From: Coprococcus comes ATCC 27758
GTDB taxonomy: Bacteria; Bacillota; Clostridia; Lachnospirales; Lachnospiraceae
Assembly (NCBI RefSeq): GCF_025149785.1
Contig: NZ_CP102277.1
Location: forward strand, 3,162,001-3,226,000
Direction: 5' to 3'
Length of the DNA: 64,000 nucleotides
Positions 51,013 through 59,489 of this stretch are shown one piece after another. The translations under genes and the position numbers were made by a program. Below the pieces are notes generated by a model that was not told where the DNA came from, made no database searches, and saw only the letters and a list, made by a program, of their open reading frames with translations. Within the stretch, counting starts at the first letter, position 1. The number at the start of each line of letters is the position of its first letter.

Positions 51013-52032
51013 TTACTTTTCTTCAAATGAAAACAGCGCCTTCTGGCTCTTATCATCATACATATTTTCTCTTGTCACCAAAATACTGCTGGTTGCCGTC
51101 TCTTTCTTTTCCGGCTTCTGACCATTCAGTAGTGTATTGATCTGCTCAATCCCCAGGTATCCCATCGCATATGGGTTCTGGACGATCAGCGCATCTACAT
51201 TTCCTTTTTCCAGCATTCCAATGGATTTTACGTTACTGTCAAACGCAACAACCTGCGTCCGCTCTCCGGCGCCAAGTGCTTCTACCGCATCCCCGACTCC
51301 AAGGGTTGTCCATTCATTAAATGTCACGATCACATTGATCTGCGGATTGTCAAGCAACATCCTCTCGGTGCCCTCTCTTGCGTCGGTGATCGTAGACTTC
51401 ACATTGATGGACGCCGTAATATTTACCCGGTCATCCTTAAGAACCGTATCCCGGAATCCCTTTTCACGAAGCTGCCCGTTCTCCGTACTCTTATCAAAAT
51501 TTACGATTCCGATATTTAGATTTTCCGCCGGATTACCAAGCACTTCTTCTCCTGCCATACATCCGGCTTCATAATTGTCTGTACCAATATAGCATTCCAC
51601 AGCCTCACTGTTTACCGGACTGTCCACAACCACAATTCTGATTCCTGCCTTTGCCGCACGGTCGATTGCTTCCGCATTCTTTTCAAAATCAATGGCAGAG
51701 AACAGAAGTGCATCTACCTGTTCCCGGATTGCCCGGTCTATCATTTCATTCTGCGCCTCATAATCTTCCTCACCGTCTCCATCCGGTCCTTCGCACACCA
51801 GATCCAGATTATATTCCGCACTTGCCGCACCGGCTCCCGCATATGCAGACTGCCAGAAAGAAGAATCCATGGATTTTGTCAGAAACACTACTTTTTTCTT
51901 CTCGATGACGCTATTTGTACTGCCTTCTTTTCCTTCCCCAAGTCCGTCACCCGTCAGGACAAAAAACAGAATTGCAAGTAGGATCACACCTGCATCAATT
52001 GCAATAAATGGTTTTCTTCTACTTTTTCTCAT
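51013..52032 (-). CDS. Membrane-anchored sugar-binding protein (RbsB-like), sensor partner
   Basis: A 339-residue periplasmic-binding-type protein with a signal anchor at residues 9-27 and no lipobox. KVVFLTKSMDSSFWQSAYAGA, DALLFSAIDFEKNAEAI, VVVDSPVNSEAVECYIGTDNYEAG and VVAFDSNVKSIGMLEKG mark the type 4 fold. It overlaps the kinase gene by 14 nt and has no permease of its own, so it probably senses sugar for that kinase. Confidence 0.88.
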   Translation of the reverse strand: MRKSRRKPFIAIDAGVILLAILFFVLTGDGLGEGKEGSTNSVIEKKKVVFLTKSMDSSFWQSAYAGAGAASAEYNLDLVCEGPDGDGEEDYEAQNEMIDRAIREQVDALLFSAIDFEKNAEAIDRAAKAGIRIVVVDSPVNSEAVECYIGTDNYEAGCMAGEEVLGNPAENLNIGIVNFDKSTENGQLREKGFRDTVLKDDRVNITASINVKSTITDAREGTERMLLDNPQINVIVTFNEWTTLGVGDAVEALGAGERTQVVAFDSNVKSIGMLEKGNVDALIVQNPYAMGYLGIEQINTLLNGQKPEKKETATSSILVTRENMYDDKSQKALFSFEEK

Positions 52033-53743
52033 ATTCTTCCTCCCTGACCTTCGGCATACGGATCGTCACACAGGTTCCTTCATCCAGCTCACTTGTGATA
52101 TTCAGTCCATAATTGCTTCCAAAATAAATCTTGATCCGGTCATTTACATTCTTGATTCCGATTCCGGTACGGTCTCCCGGCTCTTTGCGCAGAATCTCCC
52201 GGCACTGTTCTTCCGTCATACCGATTCCGTTATCCTCCACCTGGAAAATAATATCTTCTCCGTCCTCAAAAATACGAATCCAGATCTCACCCTCATCGAT
52301 CATCTGCTTTACACCATGATAAATTGCATTCTCGATAATTGGCTGCAAAGTAATTTTGTTACAAAGATACGAAAGACACGACTCTGCCACCTCAAATGAA
52401 TAGGTAAATTTGTTCTTATACCGATAATTTTCAATCTTCAGATAACTCTTTGCATGTTCCACTTCTTTTTCGATCGGAATCAGCTCATGCCCTTTACTGA
52501 TACTGATACGGAACAGCCTTGCAAGTGCCGTAACCATCTCTTCTGCATCTTCATTTTTCCCGTCTTCACACATCCATGCAATCGCATCCAGTGTATTATA
52601 CAGGAAATGTGGATTGATCTGCGCCTGAAGCGCTTTCAGCTCTGTTTTCCGCAGTGTGATTTCTTCCTGTCTGACCTGCTCCATCAGCTTCTGGATCTTC
52701 ACAACCATGTGTTCAAACGAGTTGGATAAAGTCGTGATCTCTGTAGTTCCCGCCATCGGCTCAAATACAAAATTTTCAGCATTTTTTTCAAACCGGTGCA
52801 TGTCATCGGCAAGCTGCCTTACCGGTGCTGAGAACAGTTCTGAAAATGCCCATCCGAGAAGAAAGACTGCTCCCATAACCAGACACAGGACGATCAGAAG
52901 TCTGGATACCGCACTGCTTACCTTCTCCGTAATCATTTCATCTACATAGCAGACACCTACAATTTTCCAATCACAGTTCTCCAGATTTTTCACAGTATAG
53001 ATCGCCTGTTCCTGAATATGTGTCCCTTCTTTTAAATCCATTCCCTTCTCTTCTTTTAACCCGGAATAAATGAGCTGCTGCTGTGGATGATAGATCAGAT
53101 TGCCTTTTTTGTCCGCAATATAGGCATAGCCGTGCTGCCCGATCCCTACATCATCAACATAATTGGCAATGTCAGAAAAACGGATGTCAATATTTACCTG
53201 TATACTGGTTCCGTCTTCTTTCTGAATCTTCTGGTAAACGGTTACAACCCATGGATAATATCCCTCAAACAAAGATTCTACATATGGTTTGGTTATACGC
53301 AGCCTGCCATCGTCATCTTCCATTTCGGTACTCTGAACAATGCGATAATTCTCTTTCAGCTTCTGCCCTCTGTTCCAGTAACGCAGAAGCTCCCCATCTT
53401 CACCACAGATTGTTACCGCTACTACATCGGAACGGATATTTACCAGATTCTGGATATATTCCTCAGAATGATTATTCTCATGACGCATTCTCGCCACGAT
53501 CCCTTCCAGTATGATCCGCATATCCTGTGTATAATTCTCAACCGTATTCTGTACCTGTTCACAGCTCTGGGAACTGCTTGTCACTGCACTTTGCTCCATT
53601 GCATTCCGGTAAATCTGAACAAAAATAAGCGTTGCAGCCACTACCGAAATCAGGACGATTCCCATTACCATTGCAATAAACACACCGGAAATAGATATAT
53701 TCCATCCCTTGTGCTGATCTGCTTCTTTTTTACGCCTGTTCAT
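52019..53743 (-). CDS. Sensor histidine kinase (YesM-like), galactoside locus
   Basis: A 574-residue kinase: membrane segment about residues 18-42, a dCache-like exterior sensor (DVVAVTICGEDGELLRYWN, GYAYIADKKGNLIYHPQQQ), a second membrane segment near 285-305, HAMP, the His motif ALQAQINPHFLYNTLDAIAW and an ATPase domain (LQPIIENAIYHGV, GDRTGIGIKNVNDRIKIYFG). Overlaps its regulator and the binding protein by 14 nt on each side. Confidence 0.93.
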   Translation of the reverse strand: MNRRKKEADQHKGWNISISGVFIAMVMGIVLISVVAATLIFVQIYRNAMEQSAVTSSSQSCEQVQNTVENYTQDMRIILEGIVARMRHENNHSEEYIQNLVNIRSDVVAVTICGEDGELLRYWNRGQKLKENYRIVQSTEMEDDDGRLRITKPYVESLFEGYYPWVVTVYQKIQKEDGTSIQVNIDIRFSDIANYVDDVGIGQHGYAYIADKKGNLIYHPQQQLIYSGLKEEKGMDLKEGTHIQEQAIYTVKNLENCDWKIVGVCYVDEMITEKVSSAVSRLLIVLCLVMGAVFLLGWAFSELFSAPVRQLADDMHRFEKNAENFVFEPMAGTTEITTLSNSFEHMVVKIQKLMEQVRQEEITLRKTELKALQAQINPHFLYNTLDAIAWMCEDGKNEDAEEMVTALARLFRISISKGHELIPIEKEVEHAKSYLKIENYRYKNKFTYSFEVAESCLSYLCNKITLQPIIENAIYHGVKQMIDEGEIWIRIFEDGEDIIFQVEDNGIGMTEEQCREILRKEPGDRTGIGIKNVNDRIKIYFGSNYGLNITSELDEGTCVTIRMPKVREEEYEKK

Positions 53744-55325
53744 GTTCCCTCCTGTATTTGTTCGGTGATACTCCAGTCAGCTTTTTGAAGCAGTGGCTGA
53801 AATAATACTGATCCTTATAACCACACAGCTCTGTAATCTCACCGATCTTCATACCGGTACACTGCAGAAGCTCCATTGCCTTTTCAATTCGTTTTTTCGT
53901 CAGGATCTCAACCAGTGAACTGCCTGTCGTCTTTTTTATCAGACTGCTGAGATAATTCGGCGACACCCCGATCTCTTCACTGATGATCATAACAGACAGA
54001 TCCTGTTGGGCATAGCGGTCCTGTATGATCTGCACTGCCTGCTCGCAGATCACCTCGCTGCTCTTCTTTCTCTGATCCATAAGCATTTTTTTAGCCTCCA
54101 TACACAGCATTTTTATGATCTGAAAATTCTCTGCCATACGTTCCATTTCACGCATCTGCTGCATGGAATATTTTTTCTGAAGAACTTCTACACCACATTC
54201 CCCGATTGCCATATAAATAACCTTATATACTGCCGCCCCAATCTCGGTCAAAAGTATCGTACTAAGTACCAGTGTATTCTTGCCTCCATTTCGCAGCTTC
54301 TTTTCCAGATCATCCAGATAAATCTCCAGATCCTCTACCATTCCACCACGTAAAAAATTCTCCATCGTTGCTGTAATTTCCTGTATTTCTCCCTGTTCCA
54401 ATCCCGATCCGTGCTCTGCATCGGAAATGAAATAGACACTGCTTTTATCCTTTCTGGAATAACTGAGCGCATTCATTGCCTCCAGATAGCTCTCTCTGCA
54501 TTTTCCAAGAGTATTCACACTCCTGCTTACCCCGACCTGACAGCAATATCCCATAATACGCTCCACACTCTGAACAATTTCTTCTACAATAATATGTAAA
54601 TACTTACCCATACCTCCCGGAGTCGTCGCGATCAGCGATACCACTCTTCCTTCCAGATGGCAGCTTACATAATGAACATATTTTTTCAGGATCATATCAA
54701 CTGCATTTACACTGCTATAGCTTGTCTGATCCTTTCCATTTGCATCACGGATTCCGGTTACAAGCACCACATACTGCATATTATCCGGCTTTGGATTACG
54801 GATCAGCTCACATTCCTCTGCCCGCTCAAGAAGTGCCTCTTCGGACACCCGTTCATTCTGAAAGCTGTCGAGCAAAAGCGGAATAAGGAATTGCGTCTTG
54901 CGGATGTCCAGCTTCTCTTTTCTTTCTTTTGTAAATTCTTCCACTCGCTGATCCATGGCTTTTTTAATCTTTATCAATTCCGCCTCGATCTCTTTTGCTG
55001 AAATCGGCTTCAGCATATAGCTTACAATATTATATTGAATTGCCTGCTGCGCATAGGTAAAATCATCAAATCCACTTAAAAATGCGATCTGTACCATCGG
55101 GCGAACTTCCCTGACCGCCCGTGCCAGCTCAATCCCCGATAAAAATGGCATCTTGATATCGGTAAGGAGCAGATCTGGTTCCAGCTTTTCAACCAGTTCC
55201 AGCGCGTCTGCACCATTTTCAGCTTCCCCGACCACTTCAAAACCAATCTCTTCCCACTTTACCCTGCGAACAAGACTTCTTCGGATTTCCTCCTCATCAT
55301 CAGCAACAACAACTGTATATTTCAT
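53730..55325 (-). CDS. AraC-type response regulator, galactoside locus
   Basis: A 531-residue YesN-like regulator. The receiver has VVADDEEEIRRSL, phospho-Asp in LLLTDIKMPFLSG, FLSGFDDFTYAQQA and MLKPIS. The C-terminal AraC domain has MIISEEIGVSPNYLSSLIKK and IGEITELCGYKDQYYFSHCFKK. The ATG at 55325 has GGGAG upstream. It probably activates mglB through the tandem sites at 50850-50876. Confidence 0.92.
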   Translation of the reverse strand: MKYTVVVADDEEEIRRSLVRRVKWEEIGFEVVGEAENGADALELVEKLEPDLLLTDIKMPFLSGIELARAVREVRPMVQIAFLSGFDDFTYAQQAIQYNIVSYMLKPISAKEIEAELIKIKKAMDQRVEEFTKERKEKLDIRKTQFLIPLLLDSFQNERVSEEALLERAEECELIRNPKPDNMQYVVLVTGIRDANGKDQTSYSSVNAVDMILKKYVHYVSCHLEGRVVSLIATTPGGMGKYLHIIVEEIVQSVERIMGYCCQVGVSRSVNTLGKCRESYLEAMNALSYSRKDKSSVYFISDAEHGSGLEQGEIQEITATMENFLRGGMVEDLEIYLDDLEKKLRNGGKNTLVLSTILLTEIGAAVYKVIYMAIGECGVEVLQKKYSMQQMREMERMAENFQIIKMLCMEAKKMLMDQRKKSSEVICEQAVQIIQDRYAQQDLSVMIISEEIGVSPNYLSSLIKKTTGSSLVEILTKKRIEKAMELLQCTGMKIGEITELCGYKDQYYFSHCFKKLTGVSPNKYRREHEQA

Positions 55326-55473
55326 ATTTCTCCCTTTTTCACTTACTGTCAAACTTTCATCTGGTTACAATTTCTCTTTTTATATTATAGAAGATTCTTA
55401 TCCACTTTTCCATAAATATATCTCCACTCAAATTTGTAAAATTCTACGATTGTATACACAACAATAATATAAA

Positions 55474-55514
55474 AAACGGACAGGCTGAATAGCTTTTCAG
55501 TCTGTCCGCTTTTT
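55474..55514 (-). terminator. Terminator after queT
   Basis: GCGGACAGACTGAAAAG with TTCAGCCTGTCCG forms a long stem followed by TTTTTT on the minus strand. Confidence 0.85.
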
Positions 55515-55522
55515 ACATCTTC

Positions 55523-56011
55523 TTATGCTGTTTTAAAAATTACATTTTTATAACGATTCAATGCAGTATAAAGGACTAATCCAAGCACACCACATCCGAC
55601 AACTTCTCCGACACCAACTGTCAACATCATAAACGGAATCGGAAGTGCTACTCCATATCCGTAACGAAGTACAAACGGAACGATTACTGTGTTAGCAATA
55701 ATCGGTGGTAACGGTGCAAGGAAACGGTTTTTGTTACGAAGCTGATAAGTAAAAAATGCTCCGATCAAAGTTGCAATGCTTCCGAAAATGATATCCGGCA
55801 GGATTGCTCCTCCGAGAATGTTTCCAACAATACATCCAACGAAAAGTCCAGGAATCGCTGCCGGTGTAAATACCGGAAGGATCGTAAGTGCTTCTGCAAT
55901 ACGTATCTGTACTTCTCCGAATGAAAATGGTGCAAATACATAAGTAAGCACCACATAGATTGCAGCGATCATCGCTGCCTGAGTCATAAATGCTACATTC
56001 TTGTTCTTCAT
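55523..56011 (-). CDS. queT: QueT family queuosine-precursor transporter
   Basis: A 162-residue membrane protein with five hydrophobic segments. VLTYVFAPFSFGEVQIRIAEAL, GLFVGCIVGNILGGAI and FGSIATLIGAFFTY match QueT, the substrate-binding component of ECF-type vitamin importers for a queuosine precursor. The ATG at 56011 has GAGGAGAG upstream. Its leader is the structured repeat at 56029-56164, which carries a promoter pointing into queT. No preQ1 riboswitch is recognised. Confidence 0.92.
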   Translation of the reverse strand: MKNKNVAFMTQAAMIAAIYVVLTYVFAPFSFGEVQIRIAEALTILPVFTPAAIPGLFVGCIVGNILGGAILPDIIFGSIATLIGAFFTYQLRNKNRFLAPLPPIIANTVIVPFVLRYGYGVALPIPFMMLTVGVGEVVGCGVLGLVLYTALNRYKNVIFKTA

Positions 56012-56028
56012 ATGAAATTCTCTCCTCT

Positions 56029-56164
56029 AGTTTTGTTTTACGTGTGGAAGGTCACGAACACACGATTCATTTTACGCCGGGAATCGGCGAAACCCTTGTA
56101 AGACCTTGTTTTTAGGGGTTTTGTAACGGGTGTTAGTATAACATGGTGGGAATGAAAAATCAAG
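56029..56164 (-). repeat. Structured promoter-leader repeat, left copy (136 bp)
   Basis: Shares nearly all its sequence, in the same orientation, with 62951-63170, but lacks an 84 bp internal block. It contains hairpins CGTGTG/CACACG (56041-56064) and CGCCG/CGGCG, plus AAACCC/GGGTTT arms. On the minus strand TTGATT (56158-56163) and TATACT (56135-56140) are 17 nt apart, so it can act as the promoter and leader of queT. Confidence 0.75.
56135..56163 (-). promoter_or_regulatory. Promoter of queT within the repeat
   Basis: TTGATT (56158-56163) and TATACT (56135-56140), 17 nt spacer. The start point would be about 115 nt before the queT ATG. Confidence 0.6.
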
Positions 56165-56329
56165 ATTTGTCCAAAATTTGTCCAAAATGGGAAAGGTGGA
56201 TTCCCAAAACAGAAGAAAGATGATGCAAAAGAGTTGGTTGATATCTTGGCAAGAATCCCAAAAGAAAGAAAATGTGAAGCAATCGGGATAATAAAAGGGT
56301 TTGCGCTTTGCGCAGAAAAAGAAGAATAG
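56165..56329 (+). pseudogene. 5'-truncated small phage-type gene at the left end
   Basis: A plus-strand frame ending TAG at 56327-56329 reads GKGGFPKQKKDDAKELVDIL then ARIPKERKCEAIGIIKGFAL and a CAEKEE tail. It is amphipathic and resembles small proteins encoded before phage antirepressors, but has no start codon: an upstream stop at 56153 precedes the repeat. The 5' end was probably lost at the element junction. Confidence 0.5.
56166..56187. repeat. Left end 22 bp direct repeat (putative attL)
   Basis: Identical to 62824-62845; consists of two TTTGTCCAAAA units. It interrupts the reading frame of the truncated gene that follows. Confidence 0.65.
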
Positions 56330-56340
56330 GAGGATACCAC

Positions 56341-56733
56341 ATGAATGAGATTTTAACAATTAACTATGAATCAGAGAATCCGACAGTATCAGCTAGGGAG
56401 TTACATGAAAAACTGCACATTGGAACTAAGTTTACAACATGGTTTGAGAGAATGAAAGAATATGGCTTTTCTGAGGGAAAAGAGTTTTTCCCAAAATTGG
56501 GAGAAACCTCGGAACAAGGTGGAAGACCGCAAACTGATTTTGAAATATCCGTAGATATGGCAAAACAGATTTGCATGATCCAGAGATCTCCAGAGGGAAA
56601 GCAGATTCGCCAGTATTTTATTGATCTGGAAAATGCATGGAACACGCCGGAACAGATCTTTGCAAGGGCGTTGAAAATGGCAGACAAGACCATAGAATCA
56701 CTCAAAAAGGATAATGCTGTGCTGATGGAATAA
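56341..56733 (+). CDS. AntA/AntB-type antirepressor, truncated
   Basis: A 130-residue protein. Residues 8-80 match the AntA/AntB antirepressor N-terminal domain (VSARELHEKLHIGTKFTTWF, GFSEGKEFFPKLG, EISVDMAKQICMIQRSPEG, IRQYFIDLENAWN). Full phage antirepressors continue with a coiled coil and a second DNA-binding domain to about 250 aa; here it stops just after KKDNAVLME. The ATG at 56341 has AGGAGG 6 nt upstream. Possibly non-functional. Confidence 0.75.
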   Translation: MNEILTINYESENPTVSARELHEKLHIGTKFTTWFERMKEYGFSEGKEFFPKLGETSEQGGRPQTDFEISVDMAKQICMIQRSPEGKQIRQYFIDLENAWNTPEQIFARALKMADKTIESLKKDNAVLME

Positions 56734-57145
56734 CCTCAAAAAACTTCATATTTCAGAATATATAGGAGAAAGACATAAGCAACAAAGGAATCGGATATAA
56801 TGAGAATCCAGTTGGCAGAATAGGCTTTCAAAACTTAAAAAAACTAGCAATATCCGAATATATAGCCAAAATGTAGAAACAAATTAGAGGTTCCGGTATA
56901 ACAAATCAATGTATATCAGCTATAGAAATTAGACAAACCTACATCTATTGATAATGGAATAAAATATGCTTTATCAAGACAATGGCAATAAAAAAGACGG
57001 GTAGATTATTCTATCCGCCTTTTTTCTGCCGTATATCATATATGACTATTGCGACAGTTGGTGATTGGGTACTTGCAGTAGATTTTATCACATAAGATAA
57101 TGGTTGGTCAAATACTGGATCACTCTCATTTTGTGAAAAGATATA
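56734..57145. other. 412 bp stretch without a gene
   Basis: AT-rich, with short recurring AATATATAG motifs near 56752-56766 and 56856-56870 and a plus-strand terminator at 56993-57024. No credible ORF over 30 codons is seen. Confidence 0.5.
56993..57024 (+). terminator. Terminator in the mobile element
   Basis: GACGGGTAGA pairs with TCTATCCGCC (with G-T pairs) around ATTAT, followed by TTTTTT on the plus strand. Confidence 0.65.
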
Positions 57146-57970
57146 TCAATGCTGTAAATTTTCTTGTTCTTCCTGACGCTCTTGCTTTACCACATAAGCG
57201 TTACACTCTTTGGCGAAAGCTTCTACGTTAAAAGGCGCTTTTTTCTTTTTGGGAATGATCTTAGGAATAGGTTTTCTTTCCTCTGTGTATATGGTATCGT
57301 CTTCAAAGTCACTTTCCTCTGCATAAGGTATATTATCATTATGATCTTCGGGATCATCTGCAATATCTTGTTCTATTTCTTCGTCAGTTTCCTCTTCAAA
57401 TTCAAGATAGTGGGACTTTACGTATAAGACAGAAAGCTTTTTGAAGATAAAGACAATTATGTCAAACGGTATTATCCATAAGACGAAAAATAGCAAATCG
57501 TAAATAAGCCATGCACCAGTTGTTACCCTTACGCCGTCCAACTCTGCAAAACGGGATATAGGCACAAAAATGAAAAGCATTATAACGGAAACAATTGGAA
57601 ATAGAAAATGAACAACATCAAATTCCCTGTCCCAGTGATTCAAAATGTATGTGGCGAAGTCATCCGAAAAGAACCGGAACGAGCTTGCTGAAGATGTTTC
57701 CGGTTCATTCTCATTTACATATTCGTAAGAAGATGGCAAATCATACCCGTAGTCAGTAACTTCTCTGTTCCGTTTTTCTTCTTTCTTTTCCTTGTGCTTC
57801 TGAATTTGTTCTTGAATCCATTCTGTTTGACGGTCGGCGCTTTCTCTCATCAGCTCCCTGTTATATTGCCGTTTGGCTTTCTTATACCGCTTTTTCTGCA
57901 ATTTTCGCCGTTTTTTCTCATATTTCCGGTACATCAAAGACCGGATCAGATAATATTCTATTGGTGTCAA
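57146..57970 (-). CDS. Two-helix membrane protein, mobile element cargo
   Basis: A 274-residue protein. The first 80 residues are strongly basic and helical (coiled-coil-like KRRKLQKKRYKKAKRQY). Two hydrophobic segments lie at about 118-140 and 152-178, then an acidic region (EFEEETDEEIEQDI) and a lysine-rich end. No family recognised; typical of cargo genes in such islands. Oriented opposite to the antirepressor. Confidence 0.6.
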   Translation of the reverse strand: MTPIEYYLIRSLMYRKYEKKRRKLQKKRYKKAKRQYNRELMRESADRQTEWIQEQIQKHKEKKEEKRNREVTDYGYDLPSSYEYVNENEPETSSASSFRFFSDDFATYILNHWDREFDVVHFLFPIVSVIMLFIFVPISRFAELDGVRVTTGAWLIYDLLFFVLWIIPFDIIVFIFKKLSVLYVKSHYLEFEEETDEEIEQDIADDPEDHNDNIPYAEESDFEDDTIYTEERKPIPKIIPKKKKAPFNVEAFAKECNAYVVKQERQEEQENLQH

Positions 57971-58017
57971 AATGTATTCCCCCTTTGGGTTAGTCTTAAA
58001 TATCCTTAAAGTATTTA

Positions 58018-58430
58018 CTATTCACCTAATGTTATATCTTTCATTTGACCAGTAGCAATCTGCATAATAGCATCTCTAAATCCATCTGCTTTTCCAGTAT
58101 TATAATCTGTAAAAGGTGTATTTTCTAATAATTTTCTAATAAGTTTCTTAATTGTTCCAATTCAATAAGTATGTCGTCATAATTCGGAAATTTATCCAGT
58201 TCAAGTGATATTGGTGAAATTAACTGTTCCACATGCTGAATGCAATTATCAATTTCTGTCAACAGCTCATCAACTTCATGATCCGCTATAGGGCGAAGTT
58301 GATAAGAATCTTTTAATGCATCGGCCATAATTGTGTATAAAAGATCCGAAATCAATCTTGATACATATTTTGTTTCGTAATAATTTTCTAATGGCTTATA
58401 GTGGAAATTTTTTAATAAATGTTTAGTCAA
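58018..58430 (-). pseudogene. Unknown element gene frameshifted by an 11 bp tandem duplication
   Basis: The open frame from 58430 codes 101 residues and stops at 58125. Within its last codons TTATTAGAAAA is exactly duplicated (plus-strand copies 58121-58131 and 58132-58142). Removing one copy would continue the protein as RNLLENTPFTDYNTGKADGF then RDAIMQIATGQMKDITLGE, ending at 58018. The ORF has only a TTG start with no ribosome site, in frame with the gene before it after two stops, so the start is uncertain. Family not recognised. Confidence 0.6.
58121..58142. repeat. Exact 11 bp tandem duplication
   Basis: TTTTCTAATAA occurs twice, back to back. The length is not a multiple of three and it causes the frameshift described for the surrounding gene. 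Confidence 0.85.
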
Positions 58431-58439
58431 TTTTTATTG

Positions 58440-58928
58440 TTATGCTTGAGTTTTTGATAAGGATAAGTATTCTTCGAGAATATGTTGTTCATTGCTATCA
58501 AAAAAATCTAAGATATAAGAACCTGAGTCCATATATTTTTCAAATAGTTCTCTCTCTTTTTTTGTAAAAGGAATAAAGTTAAAGGGGGCTCCGTTTCCGG
58601 CTATAACTTCTTTTGCAAGTTCTATCTGATACGAATGTATATCTTGAAATTTTGTACTTTTATACTTGTCTTTATTCTCAACAATACTTCCATTTTTCCA
58701 TGTAGTATACAGATTTGTTTTTAAAGCTTTATTTTTAACATTTATTTCTTTCATTTCAATCCATTCTGAAATAAAATTGCTGATTGAATCATTCTTAAAA
58801 TAAATACATGGTCCATAAGCTTCTTCCCATTCTCCCGGTGCTGTCTGTGAAGGTATAATTTCGCCATTTCTACATTCTCCAAAGGAAATAGAAGCCAGAT
58901 CGTCTAATTCAAACAATTTGACACACAC
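58440..58928 (-). CDS. Unknown element protein, probably 5'-truncated
   Basis: 162 residues from a GTG at 58928, with no ribosome site. The frame stays open upstream to 59012 and reads plausible protein there (ASVDSLLGIKTNNPPEEEKE), so the real start was probably further up and has been cut off. ELDDLASISFGECRNGEII and KKERELFEKYMDSGSYILDF give no family I know. The region upstream is opposite to a plus-strand replication-protein fragment, so this is a junction of two broken genes. Confidence 0.5.
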   Translation of the reverse strand: MCVKLFELDDLASISFGECRNGEIIPSQTAPGEWEEAYGPCIYFKNDSISNFISEWIEMKEINVKNKALKTNLYTTWKNGSIVENKDKYKSTKFQDIHSYQIELAKEVIAGNGAPFNFIPFTKKERELFEKYMDSGSYILDFFDSNEQHILEEYLSLSKTQA

Positions 58929-58977
58929 ATCAGAAAGAGTAATTTCTTTTTCTTCTTCTGGCGGATTATTTGTTTTT

Positions 58978-59307
58978 ATGCCTAAAAGAGAATCAACTGA
59001 AGCTTTGTATTTTCAGTATGGTCTTGAAGCAGATGACGACGGGTTTGTCAGTGCACCCAAAAAGATATTGCGGCTTACAAATGCTTCTGATGATGATTTG
59101 AAAATTTTAGTTGCTAAAGGTTTTTTGATTCCTTTCGACAGCGGGGTTGTTGTTATTCGAGACTGGAAAATCAACAATTATCTGCGGAGAGATCGATATA
59201 CGCCTACTCGATTTAAAGAAGAATTTGAACAACTTGATACAATCGATGATCGGTATCAATTACATGTGTTGGCAGTTGGTATACCAGATGACAACCACGT
59301 GGTAGAC
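58978..59307 (+). pseudogene. Fragment of a phage/plasmid replisome organiser (DnaD-like N-terminus)
   Basis: Homology-like sequence starts at about 58993: STEALYFQYGLEADDDGFVS, PKKILRLTNASDDDLKILVA, KGFLIPFDSGVVVIRDWKI and NNYLRRDRYTPTRFKEEFEQ. This is the N-terminal winged-helix region common to Firmicutes phage replication-initiation proteins, which are about 250-300 aa long. Here the start has no ribosome site and the C-terminal part is missing, with the frame running into a short hydrophobic gene. Judged a remnant. Confidence 0.6.
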
Positions 59308-59400
59308 ATGGTTACATATTCTGATCTGATTCAGTTTAGTATATTCATTGTTGCCCTTGTAGGTCTTTGCTATGAGATTTTCAAGGGTAAAAGAAAATAG
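59308..59400 (+). CDS. Putative small hydrophobic toxin (type I, holin-like)
   Basis: A 30-residue peptide: MVTYSDLIQF, then a single hydrophobic helix (SIFIVALVGLCYEIF) and a lysine-rich end KGKRK. It has the size and plan of the holin-like/Fst-type membrane toxins found in Firmicutes. No strong ribosome site is seen, and the frame is open upstream. The strongest support is the antisense RNA unit facing it at 59389-59518. The alternative is the hydrophobic tail of a fused replication fragment. Confidence 0.5.
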   Translation: MVTYSDLIQFSIFIVALVGLCYEIFKGKRK

Positions 59401-59483
59401 CCGCCATTACTGCGAATAATGACGGCTGTTGCATAATAGCTTAACATTATAATCGGGTAGCCGCTTGCGGTTTCCCTCTTTGT
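59389..59483 (-). ncRNA. Putative antisense RNA antitoxin
   Basis: The minus-strand promoter is TTGCGT (59513-59518), a 17 nt spacer and TATATT (59490-59495). The transcript from about 59483 carries a stem with arms GGGAAACCGC and GCGGCTACCC (59455-59476) and ends in a terminator with 11 bp arms (59399-59427), then ATTTTCTTTT. One pair in that stem is G-U only on the minus strand, so it is adapted for this direction. It overlaps the end of the toxin ORF. Confidence 0.6.
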
Positions 59484-59489
59484 GTCTTA

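Noticed and set aside
56012-56064. Possible preQ1 riboswitch tail before queT (AAAACAAAACTAGAGGAG)
   Set aside because: Only the A-rich tail resembles preQ1-I. The needed hairpin and C-rich loop are absent, and the same A-rich piece is part of the repeat also found at 62951.
56040-56360. Minus-strand frames over the left repeat and element end (KGFADSRRKMNRVFVTFH-like)
   Set aside because: They translate the structured repeat and recur in the right copy. Stems and a promoter explain the conservation better than protein coding.
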